Positions 61,268 through 64,000 of a stretch of 64,000 nucleotides of DNA are shown here, one piece after another. Every line of letters begins with the position of its first letter. The first letter of the stretch is position 1. Origin of the DNA: Sphingobacterium corticibacterium (GTDB lineage Bacteria > Bacteroidota > Bacteroidia > Sphingobacteriales > Sphingobacteriaceae). The stretch lies in the NCBI RefSeq assembly GCF_004208525.1, contig NZ_SGIT01000003.1:248001-312000 (forward strand), read 5' to 3'. The translations under genes were made by a program, and so were the position numbers. Below the pieces are notes generated by a model. The model had not been told where the DNA came from, made no database searches, and saw only the letters and a program-made list of their open reading frames with translations.

Positions 61268-63736
61268 TTAAAACTTATAGGTCAGTATTGCCGAGAAATT
61301 ACGTGGATCAGTCTGGTTGATATAGAGCGTCCGGTAAGCATTGAATCCAATTTCATTAAATACATTGTTGAAAAAAAGACGAAGATCCCAATGCTTTGAA
61401 AAACCATAACCAGCCTGTATGTTTACAGTGGTATAGGCCGCTATATCAAAAGGTTTGAGGCCCGGCTGGATACCATGCATTTCATCGACAACCCTAGACC
61501 AGTCACTGATTGGTCTTTTGCCGATGTAGTAGGCACCTGCCCCTAAAGAAAAGCCTCTTAAGGCTCCCCTGTCTACCAAATAATTTACATATACATTATA
61601 CGTATGCTTCGGTGTATTCAACGGGGCCGAATCAAAATAATACAACGTATGATCTTTGTATCGGGCATCGATATACGCGTAGCCGGCTATAACATCCAGC
61701 TGCGGCAGCGGTCTACCGGTCAACTCAACTTCCACACCTTTACGTTCATCGTTACCTCCCTTTTCATAAAAAGGTGTAGGAATATTACCTTCATAGATCT
61801 GCATCGGCAAGTTATGGTTGTTGATTTTATACAAGGTCAGGTTAAAGCGCAGACGATCGTTGAGCCACTGCGTTTTTGCTCCTACTTCGAACTGGTCATA
61901 GCGTGACCGCCCCAACGGTTTACCCTCCCGGTCGATAATGCCTGTTGCATTTATATTCGTGTTGCTGGTATACGATCCAAATACATTTAAGCCTTTCCAT
62001 GGTGAAACAACAACGCCGACCTGCGGATTCCAGGCATCGCCGCGGGTTGTCCCATAAACCGCATTACTTTGTGTCTCGGAGGCACTGTAGCGCAACCCTA
62101 AAACTGCCTTGATATAATTACCAATCGATACCACATCCTGTGCCATGATCCCGTACGAATTGATCAATACATCATTAACCGCTATGCCATTCCATTGCAA
62201 ACGGCTGTTTGTTGGTAGCACATTGGTGGGGTTTTCAAAAATATTGACGGTATCGATACGCAATAAATTGTTGGAAGGCAAAAAGGTCCTGATCGTACTC
62301 GCTTTATAATCAAACCCCACCTGCAACGTATGAGACAGTCCACCGGTATAAATATCCGTACCCACCAAATCTACCTGGAGCGTAGAGTTATTGTTTTCTA
62401 CTGTAGATCCGATAATACTGCGGGCTCTGATATTAGCGTCCGTATCTCGTACAGTTGCGAGATAAACGCTCTGGTTGGTCGTTTTTAACGTCGACCCGAA
62501 ATACGCAACACGCAAGCTGAGCTGATCAGTCATTTTACGATTAAGGCGTAATGTATACGTCATGTTTTTGGTCGTATAACGATCGTTTTCGAAACCGAGG
62601 TAGCTATCATAAGGCAGACGATAAATAGCATTTGTACCCATATCTCCCAGATTCACGGTTCCCGCATCGGGCGTCCGGCTATCGTTCAAGTAGTCCAGTT
62701 CCAGAAAAACCTGTGTTTTACTATCGGGTTTCCATGCTAGTGATGGATTAACATACATTTTTTGTCCGTCTATCACCGACCGGTAACTTCCTCTATTTTC
62801 ATAGGCACCGTTGATCCGGAAAGCTAAAGTCTTCTCTTCATTTATTACACCCTGTACATCAAAAGCCGGGCGAAGTAGGCCCCAACTACCGGCGCGCATG
62901 GATACATAACCGGTATTTTCGAATTTTGGCACTTTTGTAACAATATTCACCACACCACCCGAGTTACCGACATCTGCAGAAAGCCCCTGTGTAATGGCAT
63001 TGGATCCCTTCAACACCTGTATGCTTTCTACACCTTCCATATCCGTAATAAACCCTTGTCCCAATCCATCTTCATAAACCCGAACACCGTTTTTCAAGGT
63101 CGGAATACCGCGGAAACCACGCGAGGCAATACTTTCTTTCGTATTATTATAGGTGGAAAACGTATATACCCCTGGAACATTCTGCACACCATCACGGATA
63201 GTGAGCACCCCCTGTTGGCGAATAAGTTTTTCGGAAATGATCGAGATACTCTGGATTTGATCAGATGGCTTCAGTGGAAGCCGCGTAATCGCATCCAATT
63301 TATCTGGCTGTTGATTACGTTCGCCGAAAACCTCGACTTCATCCAACTGTAAGGCGTCTACTTTAAAATTTATGGTGGTGGTATCCGTTCCCAGCGGGCG
63401 TCGGAGTGTAATTTGGTTGCCGCGGACTTTTATCGCATTATCTAAATTACCGAATAATTGCCCTAGTACATCACTGACAGGAAGGTTATTAGCCCGTATA
63501 GTCACGATACGATCTACATCTACAAAGGTCCCGCTGTAGACTATACTACATTTAGCTTCTGTTTCAATGACTTTGATCGCTTCAGAAAGTTTGACGTTTT
63601 GAAGTTCGATGCTAATTTTTTTCTGAAGCAAATTTTCCTGTCCAGCGACGTTGAAAATTAGGATAAATAAGAGAATAAACGTAGCACAAACCTTATATTT
63701 TATGCCGTTCCACGTATTCCATGATAAATAATACAT
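61268..63736 (-). CDS. TonB-dependent siderophore-type receptor with STN domain
   Basis: An 822-residue outer-membrane receptor of the FhuA/FecA type, not SusC (no CarboxypepD_reg-like domain, no VVVGYG signature). Signal peptide about 1-32; STN (secretin/TonB N-terminal) domain about 42-93 (ISIELQNVKLSEAIKVIETE, NNLPVSDVLGQLFGNL); plug about 145-260 (PLKPSDQIQSISIISEKLIR, NVPGVYTFSTYNNTKESIAS, GVESIQVLKGSNAITQGLSA); barrel ending NFSAILTYKF. STN domains signal surface binding to FecR proteins, and a FecR-like C-terminus is encoded just upstream. The downstream PepSY gene supports an iron-siderophore substrate. Confidence 0.93.
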   Translation of the reverse strand: MYYLSWNTWNGIKYKVCATFILLFILIFNVAGQENLLQKKISIELQNVKLSEAIKVIETEAKCSIVYSGTFVDVDRIVTIRANNLPVSDVLGQLFGNLDNAIKVRGNQITLRRPLGTDTTTINFKVDALQLDEVEVFGERNQQPDKLDAITRLPLKPSDQIQSISIISEKLIRQQGVLTIRDGVQNVPGVYTFSTYNNTKESIASRGFRGIPTLKNGVRVYEDGLGQGFITDMEGVESIQVLKGSNAITQGLSADVGNSGGVVNIVTKVPKFENTGYVSMRAGSWGLLRPAFDVQGVINEEKTLAFRINGAYENRGSYRSVIDGQKMYVNPSLAWKPDSKTQVFLELDYLNDSRTPDAGTVNLGDMGTNAIYRLPYDSYLGFENDRYTTKNMTYTLRLNRKMTDQLSLRVAYFGSTLKTTNQSVYLATVRDTDANIRARSIIGSTVENNNSTLQVDLVGTDIYTGGLSHTLQVGFDYKASTIRTFLPSNNLLRIDTVNIFENPTNVLPTNSRLQWNGIAVNDVLINSYGIMAQDVVSIGNYIKAVLGLRYSASETQSNAVYGTTRGDAWNPQVGVVVSPWKGLNVFGSYTSNTNINATGIIDREGKPLGRSRYDQFEVGAKTQWLNDRLRFNLTLYKINNHNLPMQIYEGNIPTPFYEKGGNDERKGVEVELTGRPLPQLDVIAGYAYIDARYKDHTLYYFDSAPLNTPKHTYNVYVNYLVDRGALRGFSLGAGAYYIGKRPISDWSRVVDEMHGIQPGLKPFDIAAYTTVNIQAGYGFSKHWDLRLFFNNVFNEIGFNAYRTLYINQTDPRNFSAILTYKF

Positions 63737-63794
63737 ATTTTTGATAACTGTTTTTTGATTGTTAATTAAGCGTTAATGGTCGAATAAACAACTT

Positions 63795-63826
63795 CCCGGA
63801 TCTATGTTTGGCGACTGCGGTCCGGG
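63795..63826 (-). other. Hairpin between FecR-like and receptor genes
   Basis: A short perfect stem (CCCGGA 63795-63800, TCCGGG 63821-63826) with a 20-base loop, 58 bases upstream of the receptor start. It could be a partial terminator or attenuator after the FecR-like gene. No strong U-tract, so function is uncertain. Confidence 0.4.
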
Positions 63827-63873
63827 ATATATTTGTTATGAAGGTGTTTTATGTAGGATGCATGGTTGATTTT

Positions 63874-64000
63874 TTAGGGATAAATGCGTATTGATTTTTC
63901 AGTTATATGAAAGTGAATTCCAGTTGCATAAGCCAGATCGTCGAGTATCTGATGCACGGAAGCGTGGTGATAGTGTCCCCGCATACGATACGACGCTAAT
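63874..64000 (-). CDS. FecR-like anti-sigma factor, C-terminal end only (5' part outside window)
   Basis: A frame open from the right edge to a TAA at 63876-63874 gives 41 residues: RMRGHYHHASVHQILDDLAY followed by ATGIHFHITEKSIRIYP. This matches the closing part of FecR proteins (DUF4974 domain), where a short repeat like F.N.PVEEVL..L...TGI.F.I...I.I ends the protein. Its place directly upstream of an STN-containing receptor on the same strand is the standard FecR-FecA order. A sigma factor gene is expected further right, beyond the window. The 137-base gap to the receptor holds only a small hairpin. The fragment is short, so the call rests on pattern and context. Confidence 0.65.
   Translation of the reverse strand, partial: LASYRMRGHYHHASVHQILDDLAYATGIHFHITEKSIRIYP

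Noticed and set aside
61268..63736. Fourth SusC-type glycan transporter
   Set aside because: It has an STN domain and siderophore-receptor plug motifs, no CarboxypepD_reg-like domain or VVVGYG signature, and no susD beside it.
63828..63835. TATATTTG on the plus strand, a perfect -7 box
   Set aside because: No plus-strand gene lies downstream in the window and no -33 element is visible; probably chance in AT-rich DNA.

Overview
The window comes from a member of the Bacteroidota, most likely the Sphingobacteriaceae (Sphingobacterium, Pedobacter or a relative). The grounds are three SusC/SusD pairs, two hybrid two-component system (HTCS) regulators, many lipoprotein signal peptides followed by acidic residues, an ExbB-ExbD-ExbD-TonB cluster, and promoters of the TTTG-N18-20-TAnnTTTG type in front of several operons. 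The genus is an inference. No rRNA, tRNA, insertion sequence, phage gene or CRISPR array was seen.

Layout. 1-4.0 kb (minus): a TonB energy-transduction operon (ExbB, two ExbD, TonB, a small membrane protein, a PstS-like lipoprotein cut by the window edge). 4.4-5.7 kb (minus): an SUI1/eIF1-like protein and a lipid kinase. 6.0-27.8 kb: PUL 1, built for alpha-mannosides. It has SusC, SusD and a DUF3823 lipoprotein; a cytoplasmic set of ROK sugar kinase, MFS transporter and mannose-6-phosphate isomerase; a divergent GntR/UTRA regulator; and an operon GH92-GH38-GH92-sulfatase. 27.9-29.4 kb (plus): metK behind what looks like a SAM-II riboswitch. 29.5-42.6 kb (plus): PUL 2, with SusC, SusD, a SusE-like protein, a DUF4832 protein that may be an unclassified glycosidase, a GH88 unsaturated glucuronyl hydrolase and an HTCS. 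42.6-58.5 kb (minus): PUL 3, a beta-1,4-galactan (pectic galactan) locus with a clan GH-A enzyme, SusC, SusD, a SusE-like protein, GH53 galactanase, GH2 beta-galactosidase and its HTCS, the HTCS preceded by a thioredoxin-like gene. 59.6-64.0 kb (minus): an iron-uptake-like cluster with the C-terminus of a FecR-like protein, a TonB-dependent siderophore-type receptor with an STN domain, a PepSY membrane protein and a small lipoprotein.

How the parts fit. In PUL 1 the sulfatase and three mannosidases should release mannose, the MFS carrier imports it, the ROK kinase phosphorylates it and the isomerase makes fructose-6-phosphate. All three PUL 1 promoters carry two copies of a TATGNNCA element placed on or beside the -7 box, so the divergent GntR protein probably represses the whole locus. 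PULs 2 and 3 instead each carry a pair of direct repeats spaced exactly 21 bp, about 30 bp upstream of a -7 box; the repeat sequence differs between the two loci, as expected for two HTCS activators of different specificity. Two loci therefore appear to be activated by HTCS proteins and one repressed by GntR. The TonB/ExbB/ExbD proteins at the left end could power all four TonB-dependent receptors in the window.
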